A stretch of DNA of 7,768 nucleotides from assembly GCA_022720335.1 (NCBI GenBank), contig JAIHVJ010000180.1, positions 1-7,768 on the forward strand, read 5' to 3'. The notes under the pieces are model-generated. The model was not told the DNA's origin. It did no database searches and saw only the letters and a program-made list of their open reading frames with translations. A program made the position numbers and the translations under genes. The DNA is from Collinsella sp. GTDB lineage: Bacteria > Actinomycetota > Coriobacteriia > Coriobacteriales > Coriobacteriaceae. This document shows, piece by piece, positions 1 through 5,151 of this stretch. How positions within the stretch are numbered: the stretch's first letter is position 1; each line of letters opens with the position of its first letter.

Positions 1-30
1 AACCTCGACATCACCTGCGACTAGCGCTTC

Positions 31-88
31 GTCTCAATCCTGTAACATCTAGCAGCCAAAATCGTCTCTACCTGTTACAGAACGAGAC
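31..88. repeat. Hairpin A1, GTCTC..CTGTAACA inverted repeat
   Basis: Arm 31-47 (GTCTCAATCCTGTAACA) pairs with arm 73-88 (TGTTACAGAACGAGAC), with one bulged C and two mismatches. The 25-base loop contains TCTAGCAG. The right arm together with the preceding GTCTC (64-68) also forms a smaller palindrome, GTCTC..CTGTtACAG..GAGAC, of the kind a dimeric DNA-binding protein could recognise. The counterpart in the right repeat is 1457-1513. Confidence 0.8.
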
Positions 89-112
89 AAACTGCAGGGG
101 GCTGCCCGAAAA

Positions 113-167
113 TCTCAATCTGTAACACCAGGCTCGGTTTTGACGGTCTAACTGTTACAGACCGAGA
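113..167. repeat. Hairpin A2, TCTCAATCTGTAACA inverted repeat
   Basis: Arm 113-127 (TCTCAATCTGTAACA) pairs with 153-167 (TGTTACAGACCGAGA) with two mismatches. The loop holds GGTTTTGACGGTCTAAC, nearly the same as in its counterpart at 1539-1593. It lies 24 bases after hairpin A1 and uses the same half-site. Confidence 0.8.
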
Positions 168-177
168 CAAACCGGTC

Positions 178-218
178 AAAACCATCACAAAGGTGCCTGT
201 CCCCTTCGTGGTGGTTTT
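178..218. repeat. Hairpin A3 with TGCCTGTCC loop; possible terminator of the ATPase gene
   Basis: Arms 178-193 and 203-218 (AAAACC..AAAGG / CCTT..GGTTTT) pair over 16 positions with one G-T and one A-C pair. The loop is TGCCTGTCC, with one more CC following in the arm. The hairpin abuts the ATPase stop codon (220-222) and ends in a T run on either strand, so it could terminate the minus-strand transcript. The same element occurs at 1628-1663. Its core read on the minus strand is GGGGACAGGCA, which resembles REP-type elements associated with RAYT (TnpA-REP) transposases; this link is inferred from memory. Confidence 0.7.
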
Positions 219-219
219 C

Positions 220-1326
220 CTACAGCTGACTGCGCAGGTAGTCAGCCATATAAGGAACAGCGAAGCGCACGTACCCGCGGCGGGCCTGTTCGATTACGCC
301 GGCGTCGATAAGGCGCCGGCGATACTTTTGTGCGTAGTCGGGTGTGACCGACATGCGCTCGGCTACATCAGAAATGCGCGACACGGTGTCTTCGTCATCC
401 GCCATTGCGGCAAGAAACGCAACGTCTTGGTCCGAGAGCGCGGCGAGCGTCGTCTCGCACACATCGTTTTCGAAATCGACCTTTGACGCCTCGATGGCTC
501 CGTCGACTAGCTCTCGTGTTGCACGTTCTCCTGCCTGGCAACGATTGGCGATGTTGTAACCGATGAGCTGCAACATGTAGGGCGAGCCCTGGGTTGCGCG
601 AGCGGCATCTAGTCGAAGATCGCTTGGGATATCAAGGTCGAGTTCTTCGAAAGCCCGCTGGTAATAGGTGTCGACGTCTCCGACTGAAAGCGGTTCGAGT
701 GTGACTTTGCGAGCGCGGTTGAGAAACGTCAGCACGCGGTCATTGAGCGTCGCCGAGACCGCTCCCGGAAGGCCCGCCATAACGAGTGCGACGTTGAGTC
801 TCTCGCCGACGAGTTCTTGATAAGCGGTGACGAGCTGTCTGATCTCGGGCGAATTAGCCTGAAGCTCATCGATGAGGATGAGGATGCCATGTCCTTGCTC
901 GGTTAGTTTGCGCGCCAGTTGCGTGAGCTTGAACTGGAAACTCTTGGTTTCCTGCACATCGCGCGTGAACTCAAGGCCGGCTGAGAAACCGAAGACGCTC
1001 AGGCTGCCGCCCGTGAGTTTAGGGAGATGGCGTTTGTTGGCATAGGGCTCGCCCGCCTCTTGGATTTTTTCAACAATGCGCTCGAGCATGTCCTCGGAGG
1101 CAACGGTGGGCGTGGCGACGACGAAGCCAAGCTTGCGAGCGCGATCGGCGAGCTCCCACAGGAGAACCGTCTTGCCGCTTCCTCGCTGGCCGAGCATGAG
1201 CATGGCGCGGTCTCGATTGCCCGGCTCCTGTTCAAGGCCGGAGATGAATGTTGAAATTACATTTCCTCGCCCAACGAGATAGGATGGGCGATTTCCAAAT
1301 GAAGGGGAGAAGATGGTTTCAGTCAT
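220..1326 (-). CDS. P-loop ATPase with C-terminal winged-helix-like domain (AAA/ORC-like), function unknown
   Basis: The 368-residue protein has a clear Walker A motif, GQRGSGKT at residues 46-53, and a Walker B motif, ILILIDE at 148-154. A sensor-1-like strand LVMAGLP follows at 181-187, and GSPYMLQLIGY at 247-257 suits the lid region of ORC/Cdc6-like and STAND-like ATPases. Residues about 295-368 contain helices and a K-YRRRLIDAGVI segment typical of a winged helix, suggesting DNA binding. There is no signal peptide or membrane segment, so it is probably cytoplasmic. The ATG at 1326 is supported by AAAGGAG four bases upstream. The gene stands alone, and codon use looks less biased to C/G-ending codons than in the glycosidase next door. 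Direct repeats flank it, which may reflect acquisition by recombination or autoregulation through the repeats; both are inference. The ATPase call is firm, the cellular role is unknown. Confidence 0.88.
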   Translation of the reverse strand: MTETIFSPSFGNRPSYLVGRGNVISTFISGLEQEPGNRDRAMLMLGQRGSGKTVLLWELADRARKLGFVVATPTVASEDMLERIVEKIQEAGEPYANKRHLPKLTGGSLSVFGFSAGLEFTRDVQETKSFQFKLTQLARKLTEQGHGILILIDELQANSPEIRQLVTAYQELVGERLNVALVMAGLPGAVSATLNDRVLTFLNRARKVTLEPLSVGDVDTYYQRAFEELDLDIPSDLRLDAARATQGSPYMLQLIGYNIANRCQAGERATRELVDGAIEASKVDFENDVCETTLAALSDQDVAFLAAMADDEDTVSRISDVAERMSVTPDYAQKYRRRLIDAGVIEQARRGYVRFAVPYMADYLRSQL

Positions 1327-1330
1327 AAGT

Positions 1331-1337
1331 CTCCTTT
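1331..1337 (-). promoter_or_regulatory. Ribosome binding site of the ATPase gene
   Basis: Read on the minus strand this is AAAGGAG, four bases before the ATG at 1326. The spacing is short but the match is strong, and it fixes the start. Further AGG motifs lie just upstream inside the A-tract repeat. Confidence 0.7.
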
Positions 1338-1369
1338 CCTTTTTTTCCTATTTTTTCCTTTTTTTCCTA
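1333..1369 (-). repeat. Purine tandem repeat (TAGG A7 GG A6) in the ATPase leader
   Basis: On the minus strand the leader reads as about two copies of a 19-base unit, TAGG-A7-GG-A6, the second ending in GG-A3-GGAG. TAGG occurs at 1366-1369 and again at 1347-1350. The A runs are 7, 6 and 7 long. Such homopolymer-rich DNA is prone to slippage, and it lies between the candidate -35 box and the start codon, so length changes could alter promoter spacing or translation. Confidence 0.75.
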
Positions 1370-1378
1370 TTCAGTCAA
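1350..1378 (-). promoter_or_regulatory. Candidate promoter of the ATPase gene
   Basis: On the minus strand TTGACT (1373-1378) is followed after 17 bases by AAAAAT (1350-1355), matching sigma-70-type consensus boxes at 5 of 6 and 4 of 6 positions. A start about 7 bases downstream would leave a leader of roughly 15 bases containing the AAAGGAG site. The A-rich context makes chance -10 matches easy, so this remains a prediction. Confidence 0.45.
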
Positions 1379-1424
1379 ATTGGCTACTGGTCGAGGGCGG
1401 CTTCAGGGGGGGCTCATCGAAAAG
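1370..1424. other. Gene-free DNA between ATPase promoter and right repeat; possible gene-tail remnant
   Basis: No gene of its own is visible here. The plus-strand frame through 1413-1436 reads LIEKNLDI and stays open to a TAA at 1536-1538. At the window start the frame through the matching 13 bases reads NLDI followed by TCD and a stop. The right copy may therefore retain the tail of a gene that ends at position 24 in the left copy. Confidence 0.25.
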
Positions 1425-1456
1425 AACCTCGACATCAACGAAGACCGGGACCTTCT

Positions 1457-1513
1457 GTCTCGTTTTGTAACATCTAGCAGGCTAAATCGTCTCTTCCTGT
1501 TACAGATCAAGAC
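1457..1513. repeat. Hairpin B1, GTCTC..TGTAACA inverted repeat
   Basis: Arm 1457-1472 (GTCTCGTTTTGTAACA) faces arm 1498-1513 (TGTTACAGATCAAGAC). The outer parts are imperfect, while TGTAACA/TGTTACA is kept. The loop repeats the TCTAGCAG and AAATCGTCTCT of hairpin A1, marking it as the same unit. Confidence 0.78.
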
Positions 1514-1538
1514 GAACAACAGCGGGCAAGCCGAATAA

Positions 1539-1593
1539 TCTCAATCTGTAACACTAAGCCCGGTTTTAACGGTCTAACTGTTACAGATTGAGA
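1539..1593. repeat. Hairpin B2, perfect 15-bp TCTCAATCTGTAACA inverted repeat
   Basis: Arms 1539-1553 (TCTCAATCTGTAACA) and 1579-1593 (TGTTACAGATTGAGA) are perfect reverse complements. The loop, with CGGTTTTAACGGTCTAAC, closely matches hairpin A2. This is the best preserved of the four units. Confidence 0.85.
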
Positions 1594-1627
1594 CAAACCG
1601 GCGGAGCGGACTATCTCTCAGGCCCGA

Positions 1628-1663
1628 ACCACCACAAAGGTGCCTGTCCCCTTTGTGGCGGTT
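1628..1663. repeat. Hairpin B3 with TGCCTGTCC loop
   Basis: Arm 1628-1641 (AACCACCACAAAGG) pairs with 1650-1663 (CCTTTGTGGCGGTT) with a single mismatch, around the loop TGCCTGTC/C. It is the counterpart of 178-218 but here stands between genes, about 145 bases before the glycosidase start. Its recurrence away from a gene end argues for a dispersed repeat over a simple terminator. Confidence 0.78.
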
Positions 1664-1741
1664 GGGTATCAGAAAGTGTCAGGTGTGGGCGGCTGCTGGG
1701 CGCCTGCGCGCGAAAAGAAGTGTCGACCTGCGCCGTTGTCG

Positions 1742-1771
1742 TTGAGCGGCGCCCCGTTTGCGGGGGATACT
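1742..1771 (+). promoter_or_regulatory. Candidate promoter of the glycosidase gene
   Basis: TTGAGC (1742-1747) and GATACT (1766-1771) are separated by 18 bases, each matching the sigma-70-type consensus at 4 of 6 positions. The spacer contains CCCC-gtttgc-GGGGG, a short inverted repeat that could be an operator. Transcription would start near 1778 and give a leader of about 30 bases. The rest of 1664-1807 shows no other convincing element. Confidence 0.4.
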
Positions 1772-1807
1772 GAAACCACGACAAGCAGCGTATGAAAGGA
1801 TCGATGC

Positions 1808-3136
1808 ATGGCTTTCCGTAATGACTTCCTGTGGGGCGGCGCGACGGCTGCCAACCAGTGCGAGGGCGCCTACAACGTGGACGGCCGCGGCCTGGCCAAC
1901 GTGGACGTGGCCCCGCACGGCTCCGAGCGCTTCGCGGTGGTTTCCGGCCAGCGCAAGATGCTCGACTTCGAGGACGGCTATTACTATCCCGCGCAGACCG
2001 GCATCGATTTTTACCATCACTACAAGGAGGACATCGCCCTCTTTGCCGAGATGGGCTTTAAGACCTTCCGCATGAGCCTGGCTTGGACCCGCATCTTCCC
2101 CAACGGTGACGAGACCGAGCCCAACGAGGCCGGCCTGGCCTTCTACGAGGACGTGTTCCGCGAGTGCCAGAAGCACGGCATCGAGCCGCTCGTGACCATC
2201 ACGCACTTCGACTGCCCGATCCACCTCATCAAGGAATACGGCGGCTGGCGCAACCGCAAGCTCATCGACTTCTACAAGAACCTCGCGACCACGATCTTCA
2301 CTCGCTACAAGGGCCTGGTGAAGTACTGGCTCACCTTCAACGAGATCAATATGATTCTGCACCTGCCGTTTATGGGTGCCGGCCTGGTCTTTGAGGAGGG
2401 CGAGAACAAGGAGGCTGTCGAGTACCTGGCCGCCCACAACGAGCTCGTCGCCAGCGCTTGGGCCACCAAGATCGCCCACGAGATCGACCCCGAGGTCAAG
2501 ATCGGCTGCATGCTCGCCGCCGGCACCTACTACCCCTACAGCTGCCGCCCGGGCGATGTGCGCCAGGCCCAGCTCGACAACCAGGACAACTACTTCTTCG
2601 TCGACGTCCAGAGCCGCGGCTATTATCCGGCCTATGCCGTCAAGAAGCTCGAGCGTCTGGGCATCGACGTGGGCATGACCGACGAGGACCGCGAGATCCT
2701 GGCCGACAACACCGTCGACTTCATCAGCTTTAGCTACTACAGCACCCGCTGCTCCGCGGGCGCCGACAATCCCGACGTCGAGAAGACCCAGGGCAACGCC
2801 TTCGCCGGTGCCAAGAACCCCTACCTGCAGCAGAGCCAGTGGGGCTGGGCCATCGATCCGCTAGGTTTCCGCATTACCCTCAACGACCTGTACGACCGCT
2901 ATCAGAAGCCTCTGTTTGTGGTCGAGAACGGTCTGGGCGCCAAGGATGTTGTCGAGGAGGACGGCTCCATCAACGACGACTACCGTATCGATTACCTGCG
3001 CCAGCACATCGCCGCGATGCGCGACGCGGTGACCGAGGACGGCGTCGACCTGCTGGGTTACACCACCTGGGGTCCGATCGACCTGGTCTCGGCCGGCACG
3101 GGCGAGATGTCCAAGCGCTACGGCTTCATCTACTAA
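1808..3136 (+). CDS. GH1 6-phospho-beta-glucosidase, C-terminally short
   Basis: A 442-residue cytoplasmic glycoside hydrolase family 1 enzyme, expected to cleave phosphorylated beta-glucosides such as cellobiose-6-P or salicin-6-P after PTS uptake. The TFNEIN motif (176-181) carries the acid/base Glu179, and VVENG (371-375) carries the nucleophile Glu373. Gln17, His133 and the QWGW motif (344-347) suit sugar binding. The loop DLVSAGTGEMSKRYG (425-439) contains Ser428, Lys436 and Tyr438, the phosphate-binding pattern of 6-phospho members. The start at 1808 has AAAGGA (1795-1800) seven bases upstream. Codons end almost throughout in C or G, suggesting high expression. The protein stops right after GFIY, whereas AscB/BglA-type enzymes are usually 470-480 residues and continue with a strand and the last barrel helix. 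A terminator starts 2 bases after the stop, and no PTS permease gene is adjacent. The family call is secure; full activity is uncertain. Confidence 0.93.
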   Translation: MAFRNDFLWGGATAANQCEGAYNVDGRGLANVDVAPHGSERFAVVSGQRKMLDFEDGYYYPAQTGIDFYHHYKEDIALFAEMGFKTFRMSLAWTRIFPNGDETEPNEAGLAFYEDVFRECQKHGIEPLVTITHFDCPIHLIKEYGGWRNRKLIDFYKNLATTIFTRYKGLVKYWLTFNEINMILHLPFMGAGLVFEEGENKEAVEYLAAHNELVASAWATKIAHEIDPEVKIGCMLAAGTYYPYSCRPGDVRQAQLDNQDNYFFVDVQSRGYYPAYAVKKLERLGIDVGMTDEDREILADNTVDFISFSYYSTRCSAGADNPDVEKTQGNAFAGAKNPYLQQSQWGWAIDPLGFRITLNDLYDRYQKPLFVVENGLGAKDVVEEDGSINDDYRIDYLRQHIAAMRDAVTEDGVDLLGYTTWGPIDLVSAGTGEMSKRYGFIY

Positions 3137-3138
3137 CC

Positions 3139-3180
3139 AAAACGCCCGGCGAGCAGTTAATGCCCGCCGGGCGTTTTGTT
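3139..3180 (+). terminator. Intrinsic terminator of the glycosidase gene
   Basis: Arms 3139-3151 (AAAACGCCCGGCG) and 3165-3177 (CGCCGGGCGTTTT) are perfect 13-bp complements around a 13-base loop, followed by GTT. The GC-rich stem with flanking A and T runs is a typical rho-independent terminator and could work in both directions. It begins only two bases after the glycosidase stop codon. Confidence 0.88.
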
Positions 3181-3193
3181 AAAAGAAGTGAAA

Positions 3194-3224
3194 GCACTCA
3201 TTGGGGACGTACTTAAATGAGTGC
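3194..3224. repeat. REP-like hairpin with GGGGACGTACTTA loop
   Basis: Arms 3194-3202 (GCACTCATT) and 3216-3224 (AATGAGTGC) are perfect 9-bp complements around GGGGACGTACTTA. The same loop with one base changed recurs at 3344-3356 in a hairpin with a different stem. A conserved loop with a variable stem suggests a dispersed repeat whose loop is what gets recognised. Confidence 0.72.
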
Positions 3225-3233
3225 CCGCAGAAT

Positions 3234-3297
3234 GAGAGTGGATAATCTCCCGTTTTTAGCCTGTTTGTGGGCTCAAAGTGGGAGATTATCCACTCTC
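3234..3297. repeat. Large hairpin with a perfect 18-bp stem
   Basis: Arms 3234-3251 and 3280-3297 (GAGAGTGGATAATCTCCC and its reverse complement) match perfectly. Inside them GTTTT/AAAGT-type pairs and AGCC/GGCT (3258-3261 with 3270-3273) extend the fold towards a small TGTTTGTG loop. Without a T run it is not a typical terminator. It may be a MITE-like or REP-like element, or a structured RNA; I do not recognise it. Confidence 0.75.
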
Positions 3298-3335
3298 GCC
3301 ATTTGGGCGTCCAAAAATCCTCGCTCGTTTTGTCT

Positions 3336-3364
3336 TAGTCATTGGGGACGTTCTTAAACGACTA
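3336..3364. repeat. REP-like hairpin with GGGGACGTTCTTA loop
   Basis: Arms 3336-3343 (TAGTCATT) and 3357-3364 (AACGACTA) pair with one mismatch around GGGGACGTTCTTA, nearly the loop of 3194-3224. A further weak inverted repeat containing GACGTCCC (3371-3386) follows. The remainder of 3365-3450 shows no convincing gene or site apart from a weak -10 box before the sensor operon. Confidence 0.6.
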
Positions 3365-3435
3365 GTCGCTGGCGACGTCCCTCGCCGTCGGCGGATTTTG
3401 GGACATGTGGCCCGCTTTTTGGGCCCGCCTGTCGG

Positions 3436-3441
3436 TACACT
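3436..3441 (+). promoter_or_regulatory. Possible -10 box of the sensor operon
   Basis: TACACT matches the -10 consensus at 4 of 6 positions and ends nine bases before the ATG at 3451, which would make the transcript nearly leaderless if that start is used. There is no good -35 box at the proper spacing, so this is weak. Confidence 0.22.
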
Positions 3442-3450
3442 AAAAGCACT

Positions 3451-5151
3451 ATGGGTACCCGCGAGCGACATATCGGCCACGCGGCCGCCCGATCCGCACC
3501 CGTGGCGGATCCCAGGGGCGGCAGGCTCTTCGCCATGCCGCGATTCCTTGTTGGTATAACACATCAGGTGTACCGTCACCGCGTCTTTGCTATCGCCGGC
3601 GCCATCACCGTGCTGTTCCTCATGCTTTTGGCAGTCTTGCCGGCGCTGTTTGCCTCCGACCCCAAGCTTTCTAACGCCGTGCCCGCCTATAGCGAGGTGT
3701 CCGAAGAGGTCGTGGATGCGCTCGTCCATTCGAGCTCTCTCCCGCTGCTTGTCGCCGCAATTATATTTTCAATCTGGGGCGTATCGGTCTATCTGCGCTG
3801 TTTGGACTATGTGTTGCGCCGCCGCCTTGTTGCCGTCGCCACCATCTGCGCCCTCTGGATGATTGAGGTCATCCTCAAATACAAGTCGTTCACACCGTTC
3901 TATGCCACCGTGCTGTGGTACCTGTACTACGTGCCCATGACGCTCATTCCGCTGCTCTACCAGCTGTGCGGCCTGCGCCTTGCGGGGCTGGAACAACACC
4001 GTGCGGGCCGTCGCTATCGCAGCATCTTGTGGGTCGTGGCCATCCTACTTATCGGTTTTGTGCTCACCAACGATTTCCACCGGCAGGTATTCCACTTTGA
4101 CCGTGCAAGCGACACCTGGAGCAACGATTACACGTACGGCTGGGGCTATTTCGCCGTCTTAGTGTGGACGGCCTTTAACTTCGTGGCCTTTTTTATCCTG
4201 GTGGGCCGGTCCTCGTCCTTTCGCATCCAACGTTTCTCGGGCACGGCGGCGCTTGTTTTGTTGGGTGGTGCGTTCTTTGCCATCTCGTATGCTCTGCGCG
4301 TGCCCTGGGCATGGAGGCTCAACTTCTCGCTCGTCTATTGCGTCTTGTGCGTGGTGGCGATGGAAATCTTTGCCGTGGCGTCCGATCCCGATGTGATGTA
4401 CCGAGCCTTTCCGCTGCTGGGCGGATCGGCCCTGCTTGCCCAAGACGTGTCGGAGCTCAACGAGCTTAACCGTGAACTGGCACATCGTCGCATGGAGCTG
4501 CAGCGCCAAAATGAGCTGCTCACGGCCGACTACGATCTTAAGACGCATCTGGCAGATCAAGAGGCCGAGACCTTGCTAGTCCAAGACGTGGACCAGGCGC
4601 TTGCCCGCGCGTTCGAAGAGATGTACGACCTGCTGAGCTCGCTGCCACCGTTGACCGACGAGGCGTCTTCACACGAGCGTTACCGCATGCTGCAGCGCGC
4701 CAAGATGCTCGTCGCCTATTGCAAGCGCAAAGGGTCGCTCACGTTGGCGCAGCACGGGGAGAGCGGTTTTGATCGCGACCGCATTCAACTCATTGCCAAT
4801 GAGCTCGCAAGCGACCTGCGCACCATCGATGTCGATTGCGCTTCGATTATCGCCATACGGCGCCCGATGCACGCCAGTACGGTAAGCGCCCTGTACGACT
4901 GCGTGTATGACTTTGCGTTTTTTGCCTACACCACCGACCATCCGGCGCTTATGTATCACTTGGGCGACCATGACCGGTGCAGTGTCGAGCTGCGCGCCAC
5001 GCTTTTTTCCAACGATGATGAAGATCTTTCGCAGACGTCCGCTGCGCAAGAGCTCGAAAGCGCTCTGCAAGGGCGCAACGTGGCATACCGCCTTGAGGGC
5101 GAGCCCGGCCAGCTGCGCATGATCGTCTTGATGCCGAGGGCGGGTGAGTGA
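3451..5151 (+). CDS. 7TM-type membrane sensor with degenerate histidine-kinase-like C-terminus
   Basis: Up to 566 residues with about eight hydrophobic segments, near residues 45-68, 96-116, 125-142, 152-174, 190-206, 231-252, 263-283 and 289-309. VLTNDFHRQVF (204-214) and YGWGYF (229-234) resemble the HisKA_7TM sensor domain (judged from memory). A coiled-coil-like stretch covers about 333-385. The C-terminal part sits where a kinase core would be, but I find no phosphoacceptor histidine box, no N-box Asn (the equivalent helix reads LYDCVYDFAF, 481-490) and no glycine-rich ATP lid. YCKRKGSL (423-430) looks like a family motif. It may sense a signal and regulate the kinase encoded next, with which its stop overlaps (GTGA). 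The start is uncertain: ATG 3451 lacks a Shine-Dalgarno, GTG 3502 is possible, and ATG 3535 (residue 29) has an AGG nine bases upstream and begins just before the first membrane segment. Confidence 0.82.
   Translation: MGTRERHIGHAAARSAPVADPRGGRLFAMPRFLVGITHQVYRHRVFAIAGAITVLFLMLLAVLPALFASDPKLSNAVPAYSEVSEEVVDALVHSSSLPLLVAAIIFSIWGVSVYLRCLDYVLRRRLVAVATICALWMIEVILKYKSFTPFYATVLWYLYYVPMTLIPLLYQLCGLRLAGLEQHRAGRRYRSILWVVAILLIGFVLTNDFHRQVFHFDRASDTWSNDYTYGWGYFAVLVWTAFNFVAFFILVGRSSSFRIQRFSGTAALVLLGGAFFAISYALRVPWAWRLNFSLVYCVLCVVAMEIFAVASDPDVMYRAFPLLGGSALLAQDVSELNELNRELAHRRMELQRQNELLTADYDLKTHLADQEAETLLVQDVDQALARAFEEMYDLLSSLPPLTDEASSHERYRMLQRAKMLVAYCKRKGSLTLAQHGESGFDRDRIQLIANELASDLRTIDVDCASIIAIRRPMHASTVSALYDCVYDFAFFAYTTDHPALMYHLGDHDRCSVELRATLFSNDDEDLSQTSAAQELESALQGRNVAYRLEGEPGQLRMIVLMPRAGE

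Larger units (their letters stand above)
1..218. repeat. Left copy of a composite intergenic repeat
   Basis: This stretch is a diverged direct copy of 1425-1663. Both begin with the same 13 bases (AACCTCGACATCA) and then carry, in the same order, a TCTAGCAG-containing hairpin, a CGGTTTT-containing hairpin and a hairpin with the loop TGCCTGTCC. Similarity is visible in the loops as well as the stems, for example TGTAACATCTAGCAG and GGTCTAACTGTTACAG, so the two copies share ancestry and do not merely share short sites. The two copies lie on either side of the minus-strand ATPase gene. The window edge cuts the left limit. Apart from this repeat I see nothing in 1-219 except a possible 7-codon tail of an upstream plus-strand gene ending in TAG at 22-24. 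Confidence 0.85.
1425..1663. repeat. Right copy of the composite intergenic repeat
   Basis: This is the second copy of the repeat at 1-218, in the same orientation and with the same order of three hairpins, placed upstream of the ATPase gene and upstream of the glycosidase promoter. It has diverged by substitutions and a few small insertions or deletions. The sequence between the second hairpin and the TGCCTGTCC hairpin is longer here (about 34 bases against about 10). Confidence 0.85.

Noticed and set aside
1..24. End of an upstream plus-strand gene (NLDITCD, stop at 22-24)
   Set aside because: Seven codons are too few to support a gene call; it is kept only as part of the duplicated-tail hypothesis.
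31..167. CRISPR-like array of spaced repeats
   Set aside because: The repeated units alternate in orientation, their intervening sequences are conserved between the two copies and not unique spacers, there are only two units per copy, and no cas gene is near.
193..486. Plus-strand open frame of 97 codons over the ATPase 3' end
   Set aside because: It is antisense to the ATPase C-terminus, begins inside the TGCCTGTCC hairpin and has no ribosome binding site or domain.
1588..1773. Small plus-strand open frame with several cysteines (CPLCGG) before the glycosidase
   Set aside because: The cysteine pattern comes from reading through the TGCCTGTCC hairpin, there is no ribosome binding site, and the frame covers the candidate glycosidase promoter.
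1679..2479. A 266-codon minus-strand open frame across the glycosidase start
   Set aside because: It lies antisense to the well-supported GH1 gene, has low-complexity composition rich in Val, Leu and Ala, and no recognisable domain. It is a by-product of the C/G-ending codons of the GH1 gene.
3137..3250. Frameshifted remainder of the glycosidase after its stop
   Set aside because: The DNA after the stop is a terminator and REP-like hairpins; no frame gives the expected C-terminal motif, so it is a missing end and not a frameshift.
4159..5070. Minus-strand open frames antisense to the 7TM sensor
   Set aside because: They lack start signals and domains and mirror the coding frame of the sensor; no sign of real antisense genes.
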